Part shown: positions 28,101-41,300 of the stretch, in pieces | How positions within the stretch are numbered: the first letter of the stretch is position 1 | Layout: each line of letters begins with the position of its first letter | Assembly: GCF_964275005.1 (NCBI RefSeq) | Contig: NC_092686.1 | Coordinates: 44,700,333 to 44,764,332, forward strand | Length of the DNA: 64,000 nucleotides | Reading direction: 5' to 3' | Source: Diadema setosum | Lineage: Eukaryota; Echinodermata; Echinoidea; Diadematoida; Diadematidae | The notes under the pieces: model-generated | Database searches by the model: none | What the model saw: only the letters and a program-made list of their open reading frames with translations | Told to the model about the DNA's origin: nothing | Position numbers and translations under genes: made by a program

Positions 28101-31100
28101 AAATTGTCAACTCTGTGATGCAGCATGTGAGCTGACCTTCCATTTGCCCATAAAATTCCTTAAAATTTCTCAAGTTTCATCACTGATGATAAAACACAGT
28201 CACCACCCCTATTTTGTGTGTGGGTGTGTGCAGAGATTCTCCAGAAAAAAAAGAAGAAAAAAGGTTGACAAAATCTTATTTTATAGTACAGAGCAAATGG
28301 GGATAGAGTTCACATGTGACATCAAAGAATTGCCAATTGTGTTTGAATGATCACAAATTTAACTAGACTCGGAATTTGTCAAGACTGACAAATTAGGTGA
28401 TCCGATTTTTTTTTTTTTTTTTTTTTTTAATCAATGATTCGAGTCCTGATCGCAATAGGCATGACCATAAAGGTTTCATCTGTGTTTAGAGACATTGGCC
28501 GTGTGATATTTGGATTCTCATTTAGAAAAGGGAGTCAGACCTGCCATCTTGGGTACCGAATTCCGTATACACTATCGAAGATACAGAATGAAATATATTT
28601 GACCTTTGACCCCACTTTGCACCCCCAAGATGGCATCTGAGCAAAAAGTAGATATTTTGTGAAATGATTCTTGTAACATGGTCTTTGCGTGTGCAAAATA
28701 TGGGAAAGATAAGACATGTATTCACCAAGATACAGGATGAAACATTTATGACCTTTGACCCTAATTTACATACACAAGATGGTGTCCGATCAAGTAGTTG
28801 TTATTTTATGAAATAATGTACGTAACATGAACTAAATATGTGCAAAATATGGGGGTCATAGGGGCTGTTTTTCTTGAGTTATTGCGAAGAAAGTTGGAAA
28901 AAGAAAGAAATATTTCAATACATCGAAGATAAGCTTGAATTTCAACCACGTTTTTGGACGTGATCCCGACACCATTTGAAGACAAAGGGCTCGCGTACGA
29001 TAGCGCAAAGTTTCAGCTACAGCATATTAAAATCTGGGAGGAATTCACCGAAGGGTAAGTGAGTTAGTGCTCGATAAAGACAATCATGTCAATTTTCACA
29101 TCTAGAGAAATCCCCTCCCATAGACATAGCACGTCACAACGAAGATAAAGAAAGAAGTACATATGACCTTTGACCCCACTTTGCACAGAGAAGATGACAT
29201 CTGAGCAAAAAGTGGTTATTTTGTGAAATGACCCTTGTAACATAGTCTTTACGTGTGCAAAATATGGGAAAGATAGGACATGTATTTACCAAGATACAGG
29301 ATGAAACATTTATGACCTTTCACCCTAATTTACATACCCAAGATGGCGTCTGATGAAGTAGTTGTTATTTTATGAAATAATGTACGTGACATGAACTAAA
29401 CATGTGCAAAATATGGTGGTGATAGGGTATGTTTTTCTAGAGTTATTGCAAAGAAAGTTGCAGAAAGAAAGAAATATTTCAATACATCGAAGATAAGCTT
29501 TAATTTCAACCAAGTTTTTGGACGTGATGCCGACTCCGTATGAAAAAACGAAGGGCACACTGACGATAGCCCAAAGTCTCAGCTACAACATACTAAAATA
29601 TGGGAGAAATTCACCTAAGCATAAGTGAGCTAGTGCTCGATAAAGATAGTCATGTCAGTTTTCATTTCCAGAAAAACTGCACTCCCATAGAGATAACACG
29701 TAAACTGGTCAAATTTGACAATGTTACTTTCAATCCCTTTTTACAAGGTGATGCCGTCATCCAATCAAAATATTGTTAATATATGACTGAAAGAACATTT
29801 AATAAGCTACAACATATTGAAATTTGGACGAAAATCAACAAAAAATAAGTGAGATACGCTTGAGTGAACTTGAAATTTGATGACGTCATTTTGAAAATTT
29901 ACTTTTTTTACTTTATTAAGAAATTTGATATCTTTTAATCATTTTTCCAGCTTCGCCAACCCATGAAATAACATGTACAACTCATCAGCTTTTAGAATAT
30001 GTAAAGAAAATGGGGGTCACCGTCCATCCTGACGAGTAAAATCGGGGTTAAAATTGGCGGTTTTTTGGCATTGTTGCAATGTATATCGCCATTGACGCGC
30101 GCGCGGAATTTCAACTTTGACGGGCCTGTATGACGGCATATTGAGTCGGATTGACTTGAAACTTGGTAGAAATATTCCTTGATATTTCAGGCATTCGATA
30201 AGAGTGAAAAAACGGGAAATTTCTATTTCATATGAGCTGTGCGTGCGTATATGTGCGCGCGCGTACGCGTCCGTCCAATTTTTTCAATTTTTCAAAAAAT
30301 GTTCCAAATGGTCTGAAACGTGTGCAAAAAAAATTTGAGCTCGATTCGAGCATACAAATATTTCAACGCGCGCATACGCGCACGTTTTAAGAGAAATATG
30401 AATTTTGAGAAGATGAGTAGAATGCGCATAACTTGAATTTTTTGTGACGTAAATTTCATTGAAAAATTCCATTCCATTAATGAGATATGATTGAGAATAT
30501 GTTTTCATATAATGACGTCATAGTGACGTCACGGTCGACTGATCACAATGATTTTACTTGATTTGTCGTCTTTGGGACACGATACATATATGGTATAATT
30601 TTGGCATTGATAGAAAGAGTACTTTCTGAGCTAATCGAAACACAACTTTTGTCCAGAAAGAAAGAAAGAAGAAGAAAGAATCCGTACAGATACAGAAGGT
30701 GATCCGAGAGGATACTCGGATCACCTAACAAATCATAACTAAGCTTTCTGCTCAAACTTTCACTGTCCTTTTCTTCTAATTTGTCTGCTTCTTTTCCCAC
30801 AAACTGATTTTCAGGGTGGATTTTCCTCTGAGAAAGGCTAACTTAAAGGCATAATTTGCTATTTGCAGATGAAACAAAAACCCAGCATTAGGGCTTCAAA
30901 ATAGTTCTAAAATATGAGTTGGGGATAGAAACAACCAATGTAAAAATTTGAATTGGTGTAATTAATGTTAAGTATTGTTATACAGACAAAATGTGAACAA
31001 TAGTTATAACAAAAATGTTTCTAGACTAAATTGTCTACAGTTATGGGTTATATAGAAAAATAGTGATATCTCCTTGTATTTTAGACTTCACTGCAAAATT

Positions 31101-32348
31101 TTTACACGGTTGGATGTTTTGTGATACAACTGACCTACACATATGCATTAAATGTTATATCTCGAACATTTTTTAAATCACTGCTCACAAAGTTAAACAG
31201 TACCTTTAACCCTTTAGGAGCCCAAACATGTGGCATTACTTAGCTGGCTTTTTCATCAGCAGTTAACCTGACCTGGTTATGAATTAGCAAACTTACTCCT
31301 AAAGTAGCACCTCAGTCAAACAGGCATATATCAACATGACACAATACGGATTAGGGAGATCAGGTAATTTCTATTCATTCTTCCCCCCCCCCCCCCAGAA
31401 TCTGTGCCAATCAACAAAGGAAGCGCTCTTGCGTGTGTGCAAATCGGCAAACAGAGTACAACAAAGATTTAACCCATTCTTTAACATGTATTTTTAGATA
31501 AGTACTACTGAGGAGACAGGGCAAAGAAAACTTTGCATTATAATAAACCGATCAAATTCTTGATAAAAAGAGGTTTGCAGTTTAATACACCAATGGTATT
31601 ACCACAAACCTCTCTTATTTATCGACTTCACCATACAATCCTTCAAACAATATATGTGACCGTGCATCACAAATCCGTTATCTAAACAGGTTAAACGGTT
31701 GTGGACGGGCAGATTTTACTGCAACATGCATTTCCAAAAGCAGGGCTTGACCTTAACTTTTTTTCTAGGAAGCCAGCCGGGCTCCTCAGGGACCTTTTTA
31801 GGGAGCCAAATTGAGTTTTAGGGAGCCACGTTTCCCTCAGTCATAATCAGCAGTAGAGGTCTATTACATGTATTAACCTGGTGGAGAAGATTTCATTTAG
31901 ATATAACATGCATTTCTCCATAGACACAAGCCTGAGATACCTTGTTCTTAGTCTCTAACGGGTTTTAGCACAGTCAAAATGTGTGTGTGTGCGTGTGTGT
32001 GTGTGTGTGCCTGTGCCTGCCATGCACCTGCGTGTGTGTGTGTGTGTAGGTGTTTTGTGTGGTCCCTCTCTCATTCCCTTCTGTAATTTCTTACCCTGGT
32101 CTGTTCATATTGTCTTTCTTTCTCGGTTCTTCTTTTTTTAGCTGCAAGGTCTAGGTTAGAAACATTCATGTCACGCCACAATCATGTTGATTGATCAGCA
32201 GAGCTGCCAAGCTTTGGAAGCACAAATCCGTAGTCAGCAGCTAAAAAATCTGTATTTTTCCACCAGAATTCGTAGTTTTTTTCCATCTCCCTCTTTTTGC
32301 TATTTTGAATTAAACTCGTCGACTTATAATGATAATAATAATAATAAC

Positions 32349-32385
<37 letters not shown>

Positions 32386-35300
32386 GTGGCTACTTGTATA
32401 GCGCACAGGTCCACTTTTCAGTGCTCATGGCGCTTCAAAAATGAAAAAATATAAGGCTTACAGACTCTAAACATAAAATTACGACACATGCCGAAGTATC
32501 GAGCTGGTCACCAGCACGATAAAGAATCCAAACTATGCAATGTTCAGCGTTGATTGATTGCTTTCTCGCAATGCATGTGTACAAGCACATTAGTCCATGG
32601 GCCAGGCCAGATATTGGTACCATCTGAGGTGGCAATACCTTTTTGGTGTCATTTTGTTTGTCGGGCATAGATATGCTTATCAAGCTATGATAGCATTTCC
32701 AAATGAGTAGCTTAGTCATAGTAAATGAATTTTAAACCAATTTGGTTTCGTTGTTATATCCCTGTACTTCTGAATCGAGACCAACCGCTATACAAAGAAG
32801 AGCACTGTCTTCTGTATGTTCACAGGTGTTCTGTTGTAAACGCGGTGCGCTTAGTCTTTATTCAAGGCAGCGAAGGGAATATCCAAGGGTTATGATGTCC
32901 ACAGCGCTTAGTCTAATATTCAAGACGGCGAAGGGAATATCCAAAGCTTATGATACAGTGTATATCCCTTTATCTAAAAACAACAACAACAAAAAAGCAA
33001 TTTCTCGTGAATTTTAGCGTCTTTTTCAATTATTTATCATTTTCCGGTGAAAACGCTGGGTTGAAAACGCTAATACCACGCCGCTGTCGCTTTATTTCCA
33101 TCCAACAACGAAAGATTATGCAAAAACAATGTACCGGTACACTACAATACATTATAATTAATGATGTTGTAAATGAACAGAGTGATTTTTGTTTAAAACT
33201 GATGTATTTGTTGAGAGGGTGGTATAAAAACAGTATAGATAATCCCTTTTCTTAGGAACTTTAGATATGATAACGGTACATTGTTCTAGATAAAGACTAA
33301 GCGCACCGCGTGACAGCTGTGGACATCATAACCCTTTGGATATTCCCTTCGCTGCCTTGAATGAAGACTAAGCGCACCGCGTTTACAACAGAACACCTGT
33401 GGACATACAGAAGGCAGTGCTCGTATTTGTATAGCGGTTAGTTTCGATTCAGAAGTATAGGGATATAAAAACGAGACCAAATTGGTTAAAAATTCATTTA
33501 TTATGACTAAGCTACTCATTTGGAAATGCTATCATAGCTTGATAAGCGTATCTATGTCCGACAAACAAAATGACACCAAAAAGGTTTTGCCACCTCGGGT
33601 GGTACCAACAACCCATTTTTCGGCTCTTGGCCCATGGACTACATGTGTATGTACCTCCAGAAACTTGTTGGGCTGGTTATGGAAGCTTCCACTATCTAGC
33701 AGGGGAGGGGGAATGCTTTCATCTTCTCAAGAAAGCTTCTGTGTGAGCGAATGCAAAACTCTGTTTGGTGTTTCCAACTATTGTGTACTATAAAACATAA
33801 TCATACCTTGTTTTCAGGCTTTTTCATTGTACTGGATTTTAAACATCAGTATTTTCCGAACTTATTCCAATTTCTTTTACCCTGACTGGAATCGGAAAGT
33901 CTGCTATAACGATGATCGCAAAATGCCGTGCTGTGTGTGGTTGCGCCACTGTGCAAACACGTGGTTTCACTTTCAAGTTTAAAGGAATGCGCCATGTGCT
34001 CCAGCCTAAGAGGTTACTGCAAGTTCGATGGATCGAATGCGCCATAGCTGAGCTGAATGGCTTGTTTATGGTAAACATGCAGTTTACCGTACGAAGAAGT
34101 CATTACGTCTTTCATGAGGAAAAAACATACAAAACAAACAAACAAAAAACACCTACGAACGAATGCTGATAGCCAAAACTTTGAAAAATAATAAGCAGTT
34201 ATGATGAGCATGAACTGAAATTGTCAATTGTCATGATTTTTCTGTCTAACCAGGTGATGACTGCATCTCATTGGACCTACTCGTAGTGAATTTGTCTGGG
34301 CATACGAGACCTTTTAAGTATTTCTGTGATTGCCTTTTTAATTGACTGATTAATCGATCCTTTTTTTATTTTTCAGGGAACATAATATATTCGATTAAGT
34401 ACACTATTATACAGATAGTGCATGCTCTATGATGCACTATACTGGATTAGAGAACGACAAATACTAAATTATCCCGAGTGCTGTTTTGTTTCACCAGGCC
34501 GCAGGCCGAGGTGAATAGAACTGCACGAGGGATAATTTAGTATTTGGAGTTCTATAGTCCAGTACTGGTGCATCAATAGAACATGCACTAATTGTTATTG
34601 TAAATAGGTTCCTCGATCTACATGCATTTCCATAGGTCTAGGCCCTAATTTAGATCTAACAAGACTCACCGTACTGCCGGCACTGCACTTGTTGTACGCA
34701 GAGTTAACCGCAACCTACCATAGTTTACGTACACAGCGTGCGATACGCTAGTACAGCCGTGTATGCGTATTGCACATCACAGAGCAGACTCGCTTATTAA
34801 CTCCTACATTCAGAGCTCAACACGCGCATACGTTGAAATGCTTGGCCTTGTCTTACTACGTCCCTCGGCGGTCCTCCCTAGGCCTTGCGCGAATCTCTTC
34901 GTACATAAAGCGTAGGCACGCAATGTCACAAGCGTTATAGTGGCACAGTCGTGCCACTATAACAAAATTTTTGCACAATCACGTGATGCTATCCAACCAA
35001 TCACAACGCAAATTTCACCTTACCTATTTACTATATTCGACTGTTTGATGTTTCCTACTATACGCCAAAAGAAAGGTTATAGAATCACGATATCTTTGCA
35101 GTGATTCCTTTAATTCAACTAATGAGCTGGTTCTTCGATCGATATTTCCAGGATATTTACACGCTGTTTATTCCATACCAGCGCGCGCATTCTTTCGTCT
35201 GGCACGCACCTGGGTGTGGCACCTGCTTTTGTGGAAATTTCCACAAGGGGAGATGGTTGGGTGTCAAGTTTCTTTGAGCCGCAGAGACTGCATGTATTCA

Positions 35301-38300
35301 GTATTTCACAATCTCTTCGCTCTAATTTATTGTCATTCGTGCTTTCCCCTTATTCTTTGCTGATATCGAACATTTAGATTTAACTTTACAAAGGTTGGTA
35401 GATCGTGGATCTTTTTGTTGTGAGGTGTATGTAATTTCTTTTTTTAATCATTCTTTGGAGGGGGAAGATGAGTGTGAAGGGGGAAAGAAGAATAAGAGGA
35501 AAGTGAAATAAAACGAAAGGCACGTACGCTCAGCATTCACAGTAAGGCGTCTTTTTATACCAGCATAGTTTTCATCACCATTAGACATCACTCAGATCAT
35601 TTTAGCCTTTTCCTATCAACATTAAGAAACATGCATAGTCCCTCGAGATAAACACCGAGGAAAATAAATAACAAATACAACGTATCAACACCTCCCAACA
35701 ACACAAATATTTAGAGAAGACAACACACGTCGCTTCGATTTGAAAAAGTATTGCTGCAAATCGGAGAAATCGCCGTTACGAAAATAACAGTGCGAGACAC
35801 TTGAAAGAATTATGTTTAAATATTTCAAAGTATAAAGAGAACGGATAAAGTGATATAAAATGGAAGAAATCGCACCAAACGAGGTGTGAGAAACGACAGA
35901 AATGGAACGATATGTTTAGTAGTAGGATAAGGCCCTAGCAAAAGTTTGCAGCACCAAAAGCTACGCGAAAATTTATACACATCGGAAACTCGGTATTGCG
36001 ACGAGATCCTTGGGATCGTCAAGAAACGATACAAAACAAAGGAAATTAATTTATTTTGACCGGAAAATATTTTGTTATAAGTATTCTGTTATATGAGATC
36101 TCCCTCAATAGGCCTAGAAATACATCGAGTTTCCACGATACTCGCGGGAAATAAAGCTCGAACGCCTTTCACCTGCACATACTGCAGTACACATCAATAC
36201 ACGAACAGAAACTCACCTCTTCCTTGCAGAAAATGATGCAATAACGTTACAAAAACACACACACAACACTCTAAAAATCATTTCGTACTTGGGAGGCAAG
36301 GGAAAAGCGGAAGAAGTAGAGAAAAAGAAGCAGATATTGCACAACAGAGCGCTTCTACCCCGGCTCAAAACGAAATAAGGTACTGTTTCAGCTGGCTACA
36401 GTGTGTAGCTTACTCACGCTCCCCAGCCGGCCACACACATAGGGATACCACGGCGATCGATGTAAACATCCAGGGTCCGTAGGCGACAGGGATTCAGGCG
36501 CGCGAAGTTCCGTTCGGTGTACACAGTACGCAAGCAGCGAATTGCGTGTGCGCATAGTCTATATTGCAATTGCAGGGATAATACATTGTAACTTCGCTGC
36601 ACGCGCCGGGGCCGCTCGCGCTCGTCAATTAAATGATAGTGTGAGTGTGTATGGTACATAAACTAAATTCTGTGTTGAAACGTGAGGCTATACGGCAAAA
36701 AAAAACTTGAGGAGCCAGCCGGGCTTTTTTCATACATTTCTAGGGAGCCCGTAGCGATTCTGGGGAGCCAATGGTCCCCGGGCTCCCGCTAAGGTCGAGC
36801 CCTGAAAAGACACTTGCCCAAGTATACTCGGGACTCATCCTCAACAGGTTGAGACGGTCCCCACTTAAATGCTTAGAGTCTGCTCTTCCAGAATGTGCCT
36901 TTAATTAAACATGTGTGTGCCAACTTTCTGTTGGTTTTATGATGCAGAGTCACATATTATCAAACTTCAAACAACACAATAATACTCTTCATCTTTTCCC
37001 TCTCTTCATTAAAACCAATATATTGGCTCCCTCAGAGTTTGGGGGTGCCATGCGTTGCACAAAATAAGAGTACTAAAACAGATGCAACATTTCAAGCTTC
37101 ATCTAGTTTGCCATTAAATGTCACCAATCAAAACAATATTTCAGGGATGCCACTTTTTTATACTGCAACCAACAGCAGACCATTCACGCTGTCTCAACTT
37201 GCCTTTCTATGAATTGCATAAGGTAAAGAGTGAGCAATATTGTTGTGCAACCAAAACAGCAGCATACCAAGCTTTGAACCTGCACACACTTCAAACCAAA
37301 ACTTGAATTCCCCTTTAATTCAGAGCTGGTCACAGTGATCATCACAATACATCTACAAAGTGTCAATACCAATTCTCTAATTTGACATATCATCCTTCCT
37401 TCTAGTACGTGTGTGATGCTCAGCACAAGAAAGGAAAACAAGACCAATGACTCCACAAGACAACTTTCACTCACCATCTTGAGAAAGTCGACCAACTTGG
37501 CAGCGTCTGTGCCCGTTGTCAGGTCAACGAAGTCGGTCGGCATGGAGTATGCCAGGTAAGCACTGGGCTGTACCCCCGCCTCCTCCTGGATGCAGCGAAA
37601 TTGACAGTCGCCCGCATACTGGGGCAAGCCGTCCCTCGCACCACGCAGCTCTGTCCACGTGAAGAGGAGAGGGTCTGTCACCTCGTTGAAAGGGTTGAAA
37701 TCAAGGATGAGGTATTCCCCCTAAAAGTTTGAGCAACAAAGGAGGAATGATTGAAATGACACAACTACCTGACGCTTTATTCAATGCACTTAGGCCGAAT
37801 TTGATCGCCCAAACACAAACCAAAGCAAATCAATCCAATGCATACCATAATGTACTGTGCCAAAGCTGGAACATTCAAGCACTCTGTGGGGAAAGTGTAC
37901 TTCATGAGTTATTTTTAGAGGGGGTCACACAGTTTGTAGCAACAAGGTCATCCACCCAGCGCACTTAAGCTACAATGCACTCTCGTTCTAACGAACACAG
38001 TTATAACGAAATTCAGGTTGCAACCAAGTAAATATTCATACCAACATACATCAGGGTAAACATTAATTCCCTTTTATTTTGGGTGGTTTCACACAAGTTT
38101 TATATTTTATACAGCTGAAAAATTAGATTTTTTTATCATTTCTGTATATCAAATGAACAAGACATTGTGAGAGCATGTCATCATCAACTTGCTGATTTGA
38201 ATATTGATAATGACTGGTTAAGAAGTTTCTTATCTGATTTAGATCATATTTGCACTGTGCTACAGGAATTTTTTTTCTCTCTCTTTGTTATGAAATCAAT

Positions 38301-41300
38301 AAAGTTTTGCAGTGGATTTCTTCTGTAAGACTGTCCTAACAGCCATCTCTTTAGGAAACAGCTCTCATGTAAGGCATGTCAACTCTCAAGTTTCAGTCTG
38401 GATTAAGCCATCATTTTGAGACACTAATGAAGAAAAATGTATTATTTTGGCAAAAAAAAATATGCCCATGTTTTGTGGATCATATTCCAAGTAATGCAGT
38501 GAAAGCACATACAAGATTTGTTGCATGGGATATCCTTGCTTCTAAGTAGATTTCCTGCAGAAATAGTTATTGTTTTGGAGCAGGATTATCCAAGCAATCT
38601 CCATATAATACTAAAAGCAATGACAAGAGGCACTTAGAAATCTCTATGTCTACTGCTAATGAAAGGTTTCATGCACAAAAGGCACAAGTCTCACTTGACA
38701 GCAATGTGAACATTCATTACTTTTTCAATCCGCTACTTTACGCAACAGTTATTGCATTGCACAAAATCAGGTTTGCTCTCTTCAAACATTTTACTCACCT
38801 CACTTTTTCTGAAGACATCAAACACATCTAGGTCAAGAAGAAAGAGAGAGAGAGGAACTTATTTCAAAAATATACATAAACAAATTGGATCTTCAGAATA
38901 TTACCAGGTGTCTAACTCAGATTTAATCAATCATTGCTTTCAGCAAAAACTTGTGTTCCAATTTGGCTTAATTTGGCACTTCATAGTAGGTTAACATTGA
39001 GAAATATCATTTTAAGAGATATTTATCATGAATGCCTGGACTCTGACACTATTTCTATCATTTCCATAGACCTTGTGCAGGTTACAATAAAGCAGAGGAG
39101 TAATTAGACCATATTCACACTGCTGGGCTGCCCAAGACTGGTGTAAACTGCGGTACTCGAGCACACAATTTGTGTGTTCACACCTACAATTTAGGGCTGC
39201 CCAAAATGAAATCATTTTGTTGAAGTGCTACTCTCCATGTAAATAAGGAATTTTTTTTTAGGTGGTGGGTGTAGAGTCGATCCACTTATGGCAACTGCTG
39301 AAATTTGTTTTAAACATATGAGACAAGTGCATAGGACAGTAAAGTACTAATATAATTTTCACACTGGTGTTGAGCTGGAAATGTGCCTGCATAACCCACT
39401 TCCTTAGTACCCACAGTTAAACAACAAAGTTTTCTGCACTGAAGAATAACTGATTTTGTTGTCACAAATCATCTCTCAGTTTCAATATTAGTACAGTCTG
39501 TATGCTTAACAAATATTTGCAGAAAGAGGAACCATTATCAAACATCCAGAATGTGTGTGGTTTGCAGGCACACATAAACTGACATCACACAGGATCTCCC
39601 GTGATGAATTTGGACCCCGTTTGAGCCCAGAGTGTTTACACCAAAATATAGGCAAGCCCAAGGCCAGCTTTGCACCAGTTTTCCTTGCTGGGTAAATGGA
39701 GCTAAGAAGTAAATTAAATCCTTTGCAGGTTATCTCTTGCCCCCCCCCCCCCTTAATCATCAATGTGATTATCCAAGCAAATCTTGCATTGTTTTGGGGG
39801 ATAGGTATGTCACACATTTATCAGCAAAATACCGACTCGGTGGGCTGTAAGGAATATCATTGTAAATTATAGCCCCAGCACAGGAAAACTTGTTTTGTAG
39901 GACATGTCAGTCTCTCTATCCAGTCTCAATGTTTTCATACCACCAAGCAGTCTCCTGTCCCTCTCTCCACCCTTTCACATTGTTCTGTGATTATACATAA
40001 CATGGTGACAACAACAACAACTAGACAAGCACTCTGAGAGCACAGACCTCCACCAAGCAGCTCATTTCTACCACTCATCTTACCATTCCGTACTGATTTC
40101 CACCAACATGCATGTATTTTGAACATCGCCCATTTCTTAGTAAATTGTATAGAAGCCTTTTGTTATGCCATCATATTCCAGCTGCGCGGCGTGTCTCGCC
40201 CTAGCAGAAACTAGAGTACACACTTTCATGCCTGTATGCAAACCTAAAAAACATGCGCAGTTTGAACACTCAAGTTCATTGACCCTACCTGCCAAAATAT
40301 AAAAAATCCTTCATAAAATCCATAAAAATTCCTAGATCACTACCAAAATTTAATCATCTGTTCCTTGTGTCATTTTCAGGCTATTATGTAAGTTTCATCT
40401 CAATCCGTTTGCAACTTCTTGGGTTATTTTGCACATGGATGGAGGTAACAACAACAACAAACAAACAACAAAGAGAAACTTACAATGGGCGTCTGGGAAT
40501 GAACATGAGACATATCTGTCATGGAAGTTGACAATTTCATATGTCAGGTCATTCTCCATGGGTGGGATACAGGGAAAGAAACTGGAAATGTCTCTCTGTG
40601 AAATGGCTGAGAAGAAATAAGAAGATAACAATATGTGCTTTATATACTACTAGAATCATAACACCACGAAAGCAACTCATAAATTACATACTGTCTCCAC
40701 TGAATAGGGTGATATGGGTGTAAAGATAATATTCTCAATAATGCAAAGTGATAAACCCTTTATAGATGGGTAAACTCTGCACACACACAAAAAAAAAAAA
40801 AAAATTAGGAAGGAAATGTGCATGTTCTCTCACACACAGGCAGAAATTATCAATTCAACAGCCTCTACAGTATTTCCTTACTATCACAGCATCCTTAGGT
40901 ATTCAATGTTGTCTCTGGGATGAATGCAAAATTAGCCATTTGACTTTTTTCCAAAATGCATGCAATTAAAAAAAAAAAAAACAATAGTTCTATAAACAGC
41001 TGCAATGAGCAGTACAAACATAGAGCAGTAAATAAAAGTTTTAGAGATGTAAGGAAAGAAAGATATACACAGAAAAAAACAACAACAACAAAGAAGCAGA
41101 AGAAAAAGATATAATGATAAAGACCCTATGGTAAATCTTCACTTACCTACTACTTCCTGATTTGCGACAAACACACGGAACTCCATCGATGGCACAATTT
41201 CTTTCCATCTTCTTAAAACCAACTGAAAATGTACAGAACATGTTAAGAAAACATTATACATAGAGAACACATCTTGGACAGAATCATGGCTCCTATATTT

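Larger units (their letters stand above)
31741..36804. mobile_element. 5 kb hAT-like element with CAGGGCTYGACCTTA ends
   Basis: CAGGGCTTGACCTTAAC at the left end pairs with the complement of the right end, CAGGGCTCGACCTTAGC. Both are flanked by AAAAG, which I read as a 5-bp target duplication. Just inside each end are repeated GGGAGCC / GGCTCCC subterminal motifs and a shared GAGCCAGCCGGGCT. CAG starts and 5-8 bp duplications suggest the hAT superfamily. No transposase was recognised. The interior holds a nested foldback (32591-33641), a THAP-like fragment, a hairpin and two CpG-rich blocks. Confidence 0.7.

Noticed and set aside
32330-32443. Poly-Asn frame across the AAT tract
   Set aside because: A triplet microsatellite is open in several frames; no conserved sequence adjoins it.
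37046-37097. A nearer terminal exon for CDC123 (AG then MKLEMLHLF and stop)
   Set aside because: The acceptor has a poor pyrimidine tract and the tail does not resemble the acidic polar end of the family; the exon at 25135-25185 fits better.
37184-37474. Extension of the CDC123 exon 10 frame past the GTGAGT donor for about 97 more codons
   Set aside because: Similarity to CDC123 stops at LVDFLKM, the donor is strong, and the extra sequence is Cys/Leu/Val-rich intron-like translation.
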